DNA of 64,000 bases from JBHHYR01 sp046757585 (GTDB lineage: Bacteria > Desulfobacterota > Binatia > HRBIN30). The position numbers and the translations under genes are program-made. This document shows positions 11,135 to 20,091 of this stretch, piece after piece (position 1 is the stretch's first letter; each line of letters starts with the position of its first letter). The notes below the pieces were generated by a model, which saw only the letters and a program-made list of their open reading frames with translations, was not told the DNA's origin and did no database searches. Location: positions 1 to 64,000 of the forward strand of contig JBHHYR010000001.1 in NCBI GenBank assembly GCA_046757585.1, read 5' to 3'.

Positions 11135-11413
11135 CTACTGCGCTCGTGTGAAGCGGGCTCGTAGCGCTTGCCGAACCCGTTCTTGCACCTCATGCGGGAT
11201 CTCGTCGCACGGCAGTTCGCTGGTGAGCTTGATGACCCCTTCGTAGCTGCTGGCAAAAGCGGCACAGTCAGGGCAGTTCCGGAAGTGCCGTTCGATGATT
11301 GCTGCCAGTTTCGGCTCGAGCGTGCCGTCGAAGTACTCCTGCAGGACGGCGATCACATCCTCACACGTTCGCTTTCCCACGAGCCGCATCATCACCGCGA
11401 CGAGCCGTTTCAT
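11135..11413 (-). CDS. Zinc-finger anti-sigma factor (copy 1)
   Basis: A 92-residue protein with the zf-HC2/ZAS pattern: CEDVIAVLQEYFDG, then H-x3-C-x2-C in RHFRNCPDC. No membrane segment is present, so this is a soluble anti-sigma factor that would hold the adjacent ECF sigma factor. The start ATG overlaps the sigma stop (ATGA), with a GGAGGCGAGGA site upstream, giving translational coupling. It is a close paralogue of the 92-residue protein at 56583-56861. Confidence 0.8.
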   Translation of the reverse strand: MKRLVAVMMRLVGKRTCEDVIAVLQEYFDGTLEPKLAAIIERHFRNCPDCAAFASSYEGVIKLTSELPCDEIPHEVQERVRQALRARFTRAQ

Positions 11414-11997
11414 TCCTCGCCTCCGGCGTAGCGCTGGAGCTGCGCTCGCAGCCACAAGCGCGCTCGATGCAGGCGCGTGCGGGTCGCTGCCACTGACAAA
11501 CCGGTAGCTGCGGCGATATCCTCATGGGTGGCGCCTTCTGCGTCTTTGAGCCACACGATCGCCCGATCCACCTCGGGCAGGCCCTCGAGCGCACGTGTGA
11601 GTGCGGTGCGCAACTCGGCCCGGCGCGCTGGGGCTTCGGCCGACTCTGTCCAGTCCTGCCCGGGCTGGGCGTGCATCCCCATCCAGTTGAACTGCGGGAT
11701 GTCCTCCTCCAACGTGACCGGATTGCGGGCGGCAGAGCGGCGGCGCATGAGTGCACAGTTCACCGCAATGCGGTGCAACCACGTGCCGAAGGCAGCTGTG
11801 CCGCGGAAGCTGGCGAGCTTCTCGAACGCCGAGAGCATCGCTTCCTGGTACACGTCAGCGGCGTCGGCGGAGTTTCGCAGTATCTTGAGCACAACCTGAT
11901 ACACCCGGCCCTCGTAGGGCCGAATTAGTTCCTCGAAGGCCGGTGAATCTCCGTCCAGAACCCTCGCCACCAGGGCTGCCTCATCGCGATTCGCCAT
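11410..11997 (-). CDS. ECF sigma-70 factor (copy 1)
   Basis: A 195-residue sigma factor starting at MANRDEAALVARV. Region 2 contains FEELIRPYEGRVYQVVLKIL and DAADVYQEAMLSAFEKL. Region 4 contains DRAIVWLKDAEGATHEDIA, then ATGLSVAATRTRLHRARLWL as helix-turn-helix. An insert between the regions (IPQFNWMGMHAQPGQ) is shared with the second sigma factor at 56858-57445. A longer in-frame extension to 12138 lacks sigma features. It is co-translated with its anti-sigma partner. The target regulon is unknown. Confidence 0.88.
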   Translation of the reverse strand: MANRDEAALVARVLDGDSPAFEELIRPYEGRVYQVVLKILRNSADAADVYQEAMLSAFEKLASFRGTAAFGTWLHRIAVNCALMRRRSAARNPVTLEEDIPQFNWMGMHAQPGQDWTESAEAPARRAELRTALTRALEGLPEVDRAIVWLKDAEGATHEDIAAATGLSVAATRTRLHRARLWLRAQLQRYAGGEE

Positions 11998-12162
11998 GGG
12001 CGACACCCTAGCACGACGTGCGAGAGCTGCGTATGCCAACACGCGACCTCCCCTGGTTTGATGCAGCCCGAGGGCGCGCGTTACAGCGACCCTCATCTCC
12101 TCGCAGCCCCGTCCGCCCGGCGCACCTCGACCGGGCAAGCACCATCATGGTAGGGCAACGCC

Positions 12163-14004
12163 GTGAAGGCGGACGAGGACACCGCGACGCAGATTCCGGA
12201 GTCCGCAGCGGATGCAGCAGCCGGCGCTCGCCTTCGATCCGACTGGTGGTCGGCGGCAGCGGGCCGGCACGCGAACAGCGCCCTGATCCACCTGGCAATT
12301 ATCCTCCCGCTCGCTCTCGTGATGTTTTCCTTCCAGCTGGGGCGGGCAGATTGGGAGGACGATTCGGAATCGTGCGCCGGCCAAATCATCCAGGAAATGA
12401 TCGCCGGCAACGGCTGGGTGCTTCCACTGCGGAACGCGCGTCACATCCCTGCCAAGCCGCCCCTTTTCTATTGGCTCGGAGCGGTGAGCGCCACCGTGCG
12501 ACACAGCGGTGTCGACCTACTCGATCCGCGTCTGCCATCCGCGATGCTGGCAACACTGGGGATCGCCATCGTGTACGCGTTCGCCCGCCGCGTCGCCGGG
12601 AGCCGCGTTGCTCTCTGGTCTGCCCTCATCCTCGTGACCACCCCACAATTCGTCATCGAAGCGCGCAATTCTCGCGTCGACATGACGTTCTGCATCTTCC
12701 TCGCGGCGGGTCTGGTCCTCGCGCAGCGGGTGTGCCAGGGGAAGGCCGGGCGTCGCGTGGCGCTGCTGGCAGCGTTCAGCTTCGGCCTCGCCACGCTCAG
12801 CAAGGGACCGCTCGCGTTCGTGCTGGCGGCGCTGGTATTGGGCACAGAGGCGGTGGTCGCCCGGCCGCTACCCGGCTGGCGGGCGCTGATCGCACCATCT
12901 TGTTTGCTGGCCGGGGTCGGCATTCCTGCGCTGTGGTACGGCGCTGCCACGATTGCGCAGGGGTGGGCCTTTCTCCGCCTGCATTTCTACGCAGAAAACG
13001 CGAGCCGCTTGCTCGGCCAACAGGGACACTATCCGCTGTGGTGGTATGTCTGGCCATTGCTCGCGGGCGGGCTGCCGTGGACCCTGGCGCTGCCCGGTGC
13101 TACTCGAAAGGACTCCGCCTTGCCTGCACCGCTGCGGCGTTTCCTATGGGTATGGGTGAGCGCGATGTTTGCCTTCTTTTCCCTCTCGCCCGGGAAACGA
13201 CGGGCTTACCTTCTGGTGCTACGACCCGCACTGGCGATCTTGCTGGCAGGATGGCTCGCCCCGAGGTTGACCCAGCGTCACCACGGACGGCATGGTGCCA
13301 CGGCCGTGCCTCGGCTGGCACGCCCTGTCCTTGCCGGTCTCGTCGTCCTGACACTCGTGGGCATCGGCGCGCTGCGCTTTGGCTTGGGTGGCTTCGGTTC
13401 GTCCGAAACGCAGTGGAGTTACTGGTGGCGTTTATACTTGCAGGAACACCCCCTACCAGCGCTTGGCCTTATCGCCGGAATCGGCGCTGGCAGTGAATTG
13501 ATGCTGCGTTGGACCTGGCGTCGCCGCTTTGATCTGGCCGCTTACGCCCTGACAGGCACCCTCGCATGGGGATTCGTCATCGGCATTTCCGCTACCGCGA
13601 TCGTCCGCGGCAACGGCGGATCCTTCCAGCACCTCGCTCGGCAGATTTCAGAGCGCGTGCGATCAACCGCCCCGCTCGCTTTTTTCGAGGTGGACGACGA
13701 GACTGCCATTGCCCTCCTCTTTCATGTGCGCCGCCACATCCCGGTGGTGCAGGCGGCGAGCCCAGACTACCCATGCGCCCCGCCTGCGCCGGGATTCTAT
13801 CTGGTGGCGGAGCACGCCTGGGATGACCGCTCGTGTTTCCGGGACCCGCGCTGGCAAGCCATCGAGCGCGGTGGGCCCGCGGTCGACTCACTACGGTGGC
13901 GGCGCCTGGTGCTCGCACGCTACGAACCGCAGGCGTCAAAGCGGCTCAGGACACACGCTGCCCCCGTTGCACGTTCAACGCCCAGTCGTAACGGAGATAC
14001 TTGA
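12163..14004 (+). CDS. ArnT/PMT-type membrane glycosyltransferase
   Basis: An integral membrane protein of 613 residues with roughly ten or more hydrophobic helices. The first periplasmic loop has the acidic pair in WEDDSESC followed by IIQEMIAGNGWVLP, and PAKPPLFYWLGA matches the GT39/GT83 superfamily. Such enzymes move a sugar from a polyprenyl-phosphate donor to lipid A or protein on the periplasmic face. The start is GTG at 12163. The last 59 bases overlap the convergent DUF547 gene. The acceptor is unknown; the lipid-rich neighbourhood suggests an envelope lipid. Confidence 0.8.
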   Translation: MKADEDTATQIPESAADAAAGARLRSDWWSAAAGRHANSALIHLAIILPLALVMFSFQLGRADWEDDSESCAGQIIQEMIAGNGWVLPLRNARHIPAKPPLFYWLGAVSATVRHSGVDLLDPRLPSAMLATLGIAIVYAFARRVAGSRVALWSALILVTTPQFVIEARNSRVDMTFCIFLAAGLVLAQRVCQGKAGRRVALLAAFSFGLATLSKGPLAFVLAALVLGTEAVVARPLPGWRALIAPSCLLAGVGIPALWYGAATIAQGWAFLRLHFYAENASRLLGQQGHYPLWWYVWPLLAGGLPWTLALPGATRKDSALPAPLRRFLWVWVSAMFAFFSLSPGKRRAYLLVLRPALAILLAGWLAPRLTQRHHGRHGATAVPRLARPVLAGLVVLTLVGIGALRFGLGGFGSSETQWSYWWRLYLQEHPLPALGLIAGIGAGSELMLRWTWRRRFDLAAYALTGTLAWGFVIGISATAIVRGNGGSFQHLARQISERVRSTAPLAFFEVDDETAIALLFHVRRHIPVVQAASPDYPCAPPAPGFYLVAEHAWDDRSCFRDPRWQAIERGGPAVDSLRWRRLVLARYEPQASKRLRTHAAPVARSTPSRNGDT

Positions 14005-14812
14005 ACTGGATGTCCCGCCGGCGCAGCAGTGCCGCTTGCTGGGGGGTGTGCACGTAGCGGGCGACGAAATTGCCCACCGATCCGGCCGCGGCAGCAAAGT
14101 CGGGTGCAAACCAGTCGAAGATGCTTGACAACGCGACCTGGCCACTAGTGGGATCAATGCGGTTGCGGCTGGGATCATTGATGAAGCGCCGCGCTTGCTC
14201 GTCCAGTTGCTGGTCGATCCGATTGCCGCGATACGCCTCGCGGCGGAGCTTGGGGCAGCTGGTGGCGCCGCACACGAGGGCGAAATGGATGCGAGGCTCA
14301 TGGAACTGCCGGCGCAGTATCTTATTTTCGATCTCGTCCGGGGTACGCAGCCGCCCGGCCACTGGAAACGTGTACCAGCGGAACAGCCGTGCCCGCGACA
14401 GCAGCGTTTCGGGAGAAAACCCCTTCAGCACCGCAGCAACGATCCCAGCGTTGTAGGCGTTGATCCAGAGGGCCAGGCGGCCTGGCCGCGTCATCGCGGC
14501 TGGATTTGCCTGCGCGAGCTGGGCCATGTAGCGGTCCAGTTTCTGGCGCCCATGCTCCGCCAGTTGCTCGTAGGCCACCTTGCCCTCGTCATCGACATAT
14601 TGCCTCAGGATTTCATCCCACAACGCTTGATCGACCTGGGTCAGCGATGCTGCGGAATCGGGATTCGTCCGCCGCATTCCCAGGACGGCAGCGAGGAGCA
14701 GGCTGGCCAAGACGCCCGCGGCCCAACGCAGACGGCGACGCGTGACGCGCGTTGTCGTCGCTGCTTTTCCACCTTCTGCGGGGCAATGACCGTTTTCCAA
14801 TTGCGTCATCAA
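13946..14812 (-). CDS. DUF547-domain protein, membrane-anchored
   Basis: A 288-residue protein with an N-terminal hydrophobic anchor (LRWAAGVLASLLLAAVLG) after a basic stretch. The remainder matches DUF547: LALWINAYNAGIVAAVLKG and HFALVCGATSCPKLR. DUF547 proteins show weak resemblance to papain-like folds, but no activity is established. It overlaps the convergent glycosyltransferase gene by 59 bases. Confidence 0.82.
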   Translation of the reverse strand: MMTQLENGHCPAEGGKAATTTRVTRRRLRWAAGVLASLLLAAVLGMRRTNPDSAASLTQVDQALWDEILRQYVDDEGKVAYEQLAEHGRQKLDRYMAQLAQANPAAMTRPGRLALWINAYNAGIVAAVLKGFSPETLLSRARLFRWYTFPVAGRLRTPDEIENKILRRQFHEPRIHFALVCGATSCPKLRREAYRGNRIDQQLDEQARRFINDPSRNRIDPTSGQVALSSIFDWFAPDFAAAAGSVGNFVARYVHTPQQAALLRRRDIQFKYLRYDWALNVQRGQRVS

Positions 14813-15094
14813 GGCTACCCGATCCCGAGAGCCTCCGTGCCTCTCGCGTGATCCCTTGCCAAATATGATGCTGGATGCGCTCCTGCGTTACAGCCCGTGC
14901 ATGCCGGCAGCTGCGCAATGCGACTTGCGGAAGCACCGGGCACAGCCGGCCGCATCCGCACGTGCAACGAGGCGGCTCGCCAGGGCATCAAACCCGCCGG
15001 CATGACGGGACGTCAGAGTGTACAAGCCGCGTGGCGTTTGGTGCCTTCTGGTAGGATGAAGGGCCAAGCCGCCGCCCAGGGGAGCAGACCGGGG

Positions 15095-15808
15095 ATGATG
15101 GTACGCGGCGCCTGGCTCCTCGCCACGCTCGCCGCTACCCTGTGTTTCCGGCCTGGACCAAGCGCGCTGGCTTCGGAACAGGGGCGCGTTCTGTTCCAGG
15201 AAGACTTTGAAGCAGGAATCAGCGACCGCTGGGTGGAGCGCGGGTTTCCGAGCATCGAGCGGAAGAATACCTTCTCGCTGGCAACCGACCCAGTTGGAAA
15301 TCACTACCTGAAGGTCGAAAGCGCGCAATCGGCCTCCGGCCGGGGCGTTCATCTGAGGTTTTCTCCGCGGGCGTGCTCCGATGTGAGTTGGCGCTGGATG
15401 GTGTCCCACGCAATCGCCACCGCTGATATCACGCGGCGCGAAGGTGACGACGGGGCTGCTAAGCTGTATGTGGTTTTCGATGGCCCATCGCTGTGGAACC
15501 CGTTCGACAAGCGCGTCATCGTCTATGTGTGGGACAACGCCGCACCAGTTGGTCGCGTGTTCCACAACGCCTGGCTCCCGGAGAAGGAGCGGATGCTCGT
15601 ATTGGAGAGCGGAAACGAGAAGGCCGGCAGGTGGGTCACCGAACGTGTGCACTTGGCGCAAGATTTCGGTCGCGCGTTCCCGGGCGAAAGACCCGGCGAG
15701 GTCGAAGCACTGGCCTTCATGGCCGACACGGACAATACTGCCACACAGGTGTCAGCCGGCCTGGATGACTTGGTCATCCGTTGCAGGGCACCAGAGCAGA
15801 GGCACTAG
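15095..15808 (+). CDS. Secreted DUF3047 protein
   Basis: A 237-residue protein with a signal peptide (GAWLLATLAATLCFRPGPSA). The rest matches DUF3047, with FQEDFEAGISDRWVERGFP, LRFSPRACSDVSWRWMV and a closing AFMADTDNTA segment; the fold resembles carbohydrate-binding jelly rolls. Starts at 15056 and 15095 are both possible; 15095 places the signal peptide at the very N-terminus. The TAG stop overlaps the first bases of a 165-bp foldback element, so the element lies directly at the 3' end. Confidence 0.78.
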   Translation: MMVRGAWLLATLAATLCFRPGPSALASEQGRVLFQEDFEAGISDRWVERGFPSIERKNTFSLATDPVGNHYLKVESAQSASGRGVHLRFSPRACSDVSWRWMVSHAIATADITRREGDDGAAKLYVVFDGPSLWNPFDKRVIVYVWDNAAPVGRVFHNAWLPEKERMLVLESGNEKAGRWVTERVHLAQDFGRAFPGERPGEVEALAFMADTDNTATQVSAGLDDLVIRCRAPEQRH

Positions 15809-15971
15809 CAGTCCGTTGGAAAACAGGCGCCGTAGCGAGGGCGAGCGATTTTCCGTCAGATCAAGGCGCCGAACCGGAGGCAAATCCGATGATTTTGTTG
15901 AGGATTCGGCAACGCAGAGCTGGCGGAAAATAGCCGCCCGCAGTAGGAGTCCTGTTTTTCAACGGGCTGCT
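15807..15971. mobile_element. 165-bp MITE-like foldback element, copy 1
   Basis: The element is bounded by 21-bp terminal inverted repeats (AGCAGTCCGTTGGAAAACAG at the left, its near-complement at the right; 19 of 21 match). It matches the element at 36655-36819 at 161 of 165 positions. Inner arms at 15848-15859 and 15920-15931 are also inverted (11 of 12), so a single strand could fold into one long hairpin. The termini sit between CTAG tetranucleotides, which would fit a 4-bp target duplication or simply be part of the repeat. It encodes no transposase; the most likely identity is a non-autonomous element moved in trans. Confidence 0.75.
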
Positions 15972-16059
15972 AGGCGCGTGCTGAGCAAATCGCATCCGCT
16001 GCGGGCCCGTGGTCTGCCACGATCCCGATCCGTAATGGCAGCGTAGGGACCGCCGGGCC

Positions 16060-16737
16060 TCACGTGACCGGTTTGGTGCTCTGTTCCGACTGGAGCGTCT
16101 CACCGTTGGCGTTCTTCTCGCGTAGCAGATTGATCAGTCTCACTGGCCCGTGGTTGCTCAGGATTTCCTGAAACTGCGAGCGGTAGTTGGCAACCAAGCT
16201 CACGCCTTCGATGATGACGTCGATCGCGCGCCACCGACCGTTGCGCCTGCGCAGGCGGTAGTCAAGCGTGAAATCGCTAGCACCAGGCCGTATGACCTTG
16301 GTCTTCACCGTCCAGTCGCCGCCGGGCTCTTGACGGTCGCCAGTGACGACGATGCGTTCATTGTTGTAGTTCTCGACGTTCTTGCCGTACGTCATCGACA
16401 GGAACTGCTTAAACTCCTCGACGAACCGCGCCTGCTGCGCAGGCGTCAACCGTTTCCAGTTCCGCGCGAGCACAAGTCGCGAAAGGGTTTTGAAGTCGAA
16501 GTACGGGTAGACGATTTCCTGGATCTTGTGGCGCTTCTGAGCCGCCGTCAGGTTCTGGTCAGCCAGTACCGTGATAACCCGATCGCTCGTGCGCTTGACC
16601 ACCACAGTCGGGCTTTCTTCGGCAGGGACGCTGGCGGGGCGCAGGCAACAGACGCCGAGCAACGCCAAGGCAACCAGCACAGCCGCGCCGCGGACCCGCC
16701 GCCTTTTCCGCAGTAGGTCGCCAGCTTGCGCGTTCAT
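16060..16737 (-). CDS. mlaC: MlaC-like phospholipid-binding periplasmic protein
   Basis: A 225-residue exported protein of the MlaC/Ttg2D family, which shuttles phospholipid between the outer and inner membranes. A hydrophobic segment (GAAVLVALALLGVCCLRPAS) follows a basic N-terminus. Family features are VIYPYFDF-type IVYPYFDFKTLSRLVLAR, LTPAQQARFVEEFKQFL, the TYGKNVENYNNERI strand and a closing DVIIEGVSLVANYRSQF. No mlaBDEF genes adjoin it, so it is an isolated copy. The ATG at 16737 is the first sensible start. Confidence 0.85.
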   Translation of the reverse strand: MNAQAGDLLRKRRRVRGAAVLVALALLGVCCLRPASVPAEESPTVVVKRTSDRVITVLADQNLTAAQKRHKIQEIVYPYFDFKTLSRLVLARNWKRLTPAQQARFVEEFKQFLSMTYGKNVENYNNERIVVTGDRQEPGGDWTVKTKVIRPGASDFTLDYRLRRRNGRWRAIDVIIEGVSLVANYRSQFQEILSNHGPVRLINLLREKNANGETLQSEQSTKPVT

Positions 16738-16943
16738 CTATGCTTTTTGATGCCCGACAGTCGCGAGTGTTACACGCGGCGGTGTCGTCGCTGCGTCGGA
16801 TCTTAGGCACGGCACTCCGCGCCCGCTCCCATTGCAACACCCCAGCGCCCGGTGCATCGAAACGAGGAATGGCACAAGGAGGGTGTCACGATGGACGGGT
16901 CCAAGAGACGGGTGACGATCCTCGCGTACGGGTTGGTCTCCGC

Positions 16944-17912
16944 TCAACCCCCCCGTCTGCACGTGTGGGTCCAATCCAGCAGGACGGCCCCCGCGGCGAG
17001 CAGCCAGGCCCGGCGGGTGGACGGACCCGAGAGGACCCGCGCCGCGAGGGCGCGCCACGAGACGTCCGTTCCGGACCGCCTGCTCAGACGGATGCGGGCA
17101 TCGATCCCGTGGTGGTCGGAATATGGCATGTCCCGCCACCAGTTACAGATGAGGTCCACCTCCGCCTCCGCACGCCATGCCGCATCGTGTCTGGCGAAGA
17201 CGTAGTCTCTCCAGCGTCCGTGTTTGGCGTTGCGGTCGAAATGTGTCCCACAGTTGGGCAGCTGCGTGGTCAGATCCTGCCAGGCGAGGTGTTCGACCAT
17301 CGTATCGTACAGCGGAGCAGCGGGACGGACATTGAAATCGCCCGCGATGAGCACGGGCACGCCCGGCTCGACACTGGACGCCATGGTAGCAAGCTGTTGC
17401 ACTTGGGCGCTCCGCACGGCGGCGTACGCGCCGCCCGACTGCAAGTGTGTGTTGAGAATGACGAGCGTCTGGCGCGAGGGGCGATGGCGCAGGTCGAGCC
17501 GTTGGATGCCCTTGTCCGCATACCCATCCCCGTGCCAGATGCGGTACTCGCATTCCTCCGCGTCAAACTTCTCGAATCGCGCCTGCAGGACATCCCACTT
17601 GTGGGAAACGAACGCCAGCAGGCCGCCCTTGCGGATCCTCATGAAGAGCCCTGCGAGATCCACGAAGGGCAGAAACCACGGCGGAAAAGGTTTTGTGGGA
17701 ATCCCGCCCACGCGCTGGTAGCGCGCACCCAGGGTGCGTTCAAGCAAGTCTGCATCGGCCGGGTAGAAGATCTCTTGCAAAACCACAACATCAGGCAGCG
17801 GCTCGATATCGAGAATGCGCTGTGCCGCAGCCCGCATCCGGGGCTGGCGCAGCCGGGACGTGATCGGCGCGCCGTGCAGGTTCCAACAGATGAGCCGCAC
17901 CCGGAGTGTCAT
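16944..17912 (-). CDS. Endonuclease/exonuclease/phosphatase-family hydrolase
   Basis: A 322-residue EEP-superfamily protein. Catalytic motifs are ICWNLHG near the start, VVVLQEIF (metal-binding Glu), LNTHLQSGG, IAGDFNV and the terminal YSDHHGI (Asp-His pair). The KGGLLAFVSHKW segment resembles neutral sphingomyelinase-like members, which would fit the sphingolipid neighbours, but a nuclease or other phosphodiesterase role is equally possible. The start at 17912 (MTLRVRLICWN) is preferred over 17948. No signal peptide is visible. Confidence 0.75.
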   Translation of the reverse strand: MTLRVRLICWNLHGAPITSRLRQPRMRAAAQRILDIEPLPDVVVLQEIFYPADADLLERTLGARYQRVGGIPTKPFPPWFLPFVDLAGLFMRIRKGGLLAFVSHKWDVLQARFEKFDAEECEYRIWHGDGYADKGIQRLDLRHRPSRQTLVILNTHLQSGGAYAAVRSAQVQQLATMASSVEPGVPVLIAGDFNVRPAAPLYDTMVEHLAWQDLTTQLPNCGTHFDRNAKHGRWRDYVFARHDAAWRAEAEVDLICNWWRDMPYSDHHGIDARIRLSRRSGTDVSWRALAARVLSGPSTRRAWLLAAGAVLLDWTHTCRRGG

Positions 17913-18069
17913 GATCGTCAGGCTACCGCCGGTGCCCCACAAATCCAATCCATCCGCATGTGATCCGAGCTTGAGGGCGGGGGGACTGGAATTTGCGTTC
18001 GGTTTTTGCGATATGGGCGTTCCAGCAGCCAGACGGGAAGGTTCTTCAGATGAGCCCGGTTTCTAGTTC

Positions 18070-18089
18070 GAAAGGGGCAGGCCCCTTTC
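18070..18089. repeat. Perfect palindrome upstream of the SPT operon
   Basis: GAAAGGGGC and GCCCCTTTC are separated by two bases. The palindrome sits in the 318-base divergent gap (17913-18230) between the hydrolase and the serine palmitoyltransferase-type gene. It could be an operator or a dispersed hairpin; there is no T-run on either side. No gene is evident in the rest of the gap. Confidence 0.4.
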
Positions 18090-18230
18090 ACCTTGAACGG
18101 AACGACCAAGCGGAAGCGAGACGGCGCGCGGCGTAGGCGCATAGCAGCTTCCGAGAGGTTGGGCGACACGCCACGACTGCACGATCATGATGGCCAACAG
18201 GAGGAAGGGGTCGACACCCCTATTGACAGA

Positions 18231-19631
18231 ATGTGCGCAAGCTGGGTAACGAAAGCCGAGGGGGAGACTGTGGGGAAGGGGCTCAAACAGACGCGCGCCG
18301 GCCGGCAGCCTGTGAAGAGAAGAGCCGCCACGCCAGAGCGCGTCGAGCGCAAGAGTTTCCGAACGGCCTTCCTGGAGCCGTTTCGTCCGTTACTGGAACA
18401 AATTGATGCTGCGCGGCAGGTGAACGTATACCCGTTCTACCCGTGCGTCGAGCCGCGGTCACCCTCGAACGGCTCTGCGGAGGCCCGCCAGGAGATTGTC
18501 CTGGTGGCGAACGATTACCTCGGCCTCGGGATGGATGGGCGTGTCCGCGACGCGGCACGCGAGGCGATTGCACGGCTGGGAACGAGCCGCTGTGCTTCCC
18601 CGCTGGCCGGCGGGTACACCGCGCTCCACCGCACCATCGAAGCCCGCCTCGCGGCGTTTCTGGGTCAGGAGGCCGTCGCGCTGTTTGCGTCCGGCTACCA
18701 GGCGAACGTCGGCATCATCTCGGCGCTGATGCTGCGCGGCGATCTGATCGTCACCGACTTGTTCAATCACGCATCGATCGTGGACGGGGCGCGCTTGTCC
18801 GGGGCTGATGTCCGAGTGTTTCAGCACAACAGCCCGACACATCTCAGGCGCGTTCTCGAGCAGCATGCCAAGGGCCGGCGCGCCCTCGTGATCGTGGAGG
18901 GAATCTACAGCGCTGATGGAGACATCGTGTGCCTGCCTGAGATCTGTGCGGTGGCACACGCGCACCGGGCGTTGGTCATGGTCGACGAAGCGCACTCCCT
19001 CGGAGTCCTGGGACAGGCGGGTGCCGGCGCCGCCGAACATTTCGGCTGCCTGCACGAGGTCGACCTCATCATGGGCACGATGAGCAAGTCACTGGCCAGC
19101 GTCGGCGGGTTCATCGCCGCCGACAGGCACTTGGTCGAGGTCATCCGGCACAATGCCCGCTCTCTCATCTTCTCCGCGGCCTTGCCGCCCGCCGGCGTGG
19201 CGGCAGCGTTGGTTGCCTTGGAGATTCTCCAGGCCGAGCCGCAGCGACGCGAGCGGCTGTGGCACAACGCACGACGAATGGTCGGCGGCCTGAGGACACA
19301 GGGGTTCGACACGATGCGCAGTGAAACGCCGGTGATCCCCATCCTGGTCGGTGATCCGGTACGGACGCTCGAGTTCACCGCCCGACTGCGCGACCGCGGC
19401 GTCCTGGTGTGCCCCGCCATCCCGCCGATGGTGCAAGGCCACCTCAGCCGGATACGCGCACATGTGACGGCCGCGCACGACGACGCCACCATCGATGCAG
19501 CGCTCACGATCATCGGTGACGTCGCAGCCGCTATTGGATTTCATGAGCACCGGCCGCGCCGGCAGCCTACCGCCCTCGCGGACGCCGTGCTGTCCGCACC
19601 ACGTCCGGTATCACCGGCCAGCCCGCGATGA
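18231..19631 (+). CDS. spt: Serine palmitoyltransferase-type PLP enzyme (AOS family)
   Basis: A 466-residue alpha-oxoamine synthase, the family of serine palmitoyltransferase, KBL and BioF. LVANDYLGLGMD, TSRCASPLAGGYTALHRTIE, FASGYQANVGIISAL, the Asp-Ala-His cluster in MVDEAHSLGVLG, and the PLP lysine in GTMSKSLASVGGF are all present. The following ACP and acyl-AMP ligase point to condensation of serine with an acyl thioester to give 3-ketosphinganine, as in other bacterial sphingolipid loci. A 2-amino-3-ketobutyrate ligase role is less likely in this context. The start could be ATG 18231 or GTG 18270, the latter with a GGGGAG site. Confidence 0.82.
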   Translation: MCASWVTKAEGETVGKGLKQTRAGRQPVKRRAATPERVERKSFRTAFLEPFRPLLEQIDAARQVNVYPFYPCVEPRSPSNGSAEARQEIVLVANDYLGLGMDGRVRDAAREAIARLGTSRCASPLAGGYTALHRTIEARLAAFLGQEAVALFASGYQANVGIISALMLRGDLIVTDLFNHASIVDGARLSGADVRVFQHNSPTHLRRVLEQHAKGRRALVIVEGIYSADGDIVCLPEICAVAHAHRALVMVDEAHSLGVLGQAGAGAAEHFGCLHEVDLIMGTMSKSLASVGGFIAADRHLVEVIRHNARSLIFSAALPPAGVAAALVALEILQAEPQRRERLWHNARRMVGGLRTQGFDTMRSETPVIPILVGDPVRTLEFTARLRDRGVLVCPAIPPMVQGHLSRIRAHVTAAHDDATIDAALTIIGDVAAAIGFHEHRPRRQPTALADAVLSAPRPVSPASPR

Positions 19632-19647
19632 CCAGGCGGTCAACCCG

Positions 19648-20028
19648 ATGAGTCAACTCCACGTGGTCCCCCGCCGATCTCGGCCGACGTTGCCGACGAT
19701 TGCGCAGGTGAAAGAAACGCTCCGACGCCTGATTGAAGAGCAGGCGGGCATTCCCGCCTCCGTCATCCGGGACGATTCCACCATCGAGGGAGACCTTGCG
19801 ATGGATTCGCTGTCGTTCATCTCTCTCCAAGTGGCAGTGGAAGAAGTCTTCGACATCACCTGCGACCCGGCGGATATCGAGGCGCGGAACCGTTTCGATG
19901 CAATCGCGGCGTTCATTCGCGAGCAGACCGGCGCCCGGAACGGCGCGGCACCGCAGCCACCGGCAGGTGGCGCTCGGCAGGGTGCATCGGGGCGCCGCGC
20001 GCGCGGTAGGCCCCGCTCCAAGAGCTGA
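19648..20028 (+). CDS. Acyl carrier protein of the sphingolipid operon
   Basis: A 126-residue acyl carrier protein. VKETLRRLIEEQAGIPASVI is followed by the phosphopantetheine site MDSLSF (Ser) and VEEVFDITCDPADIEARNRF. A basic, low-complexity tail of about 30 residues (GARQGASGRRARGRPRSKS) is unusual for ACPs, which are normally 75-90 residues and acidic. It begins 16 bases after the SPT-type stop and precedes the acyl-AMP ligase, so it probably carries the acyl chain used by SPT. Confidence 0.85.
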   Translation: MSQLHVVPRRSRPTLPTIAQVKETLRRLIEEQAGIPASVIRDDSTIEGDLAMDSLSFISLQVAVEEVFDITCDPADIEARNRFDAIAAFIREQTGARNGAAPQPPAGGARQGASGRRARGRPRSKS

Positions 20029-20091
20029 GCGCTACACAACATGGTTCGGAAGAAGACAGCGGGGCTGCCCGGGTGGCAGCCAGGGGGAAAA

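Noticed and set aside
12018..13496. Plus-strand ORF of 492 codons
   Set aside because: It is a frame shadow of the ArnT/PMT-type glycosyltransferase at 12163-14004 and is rich in Arg/Ala with no motifs.
16740..17963. Plus-strand ORF of 407 codons
   Set aside because: It is antisense to the EEP-family hydrolase at 16944-17912, which has all catalytic motifs.
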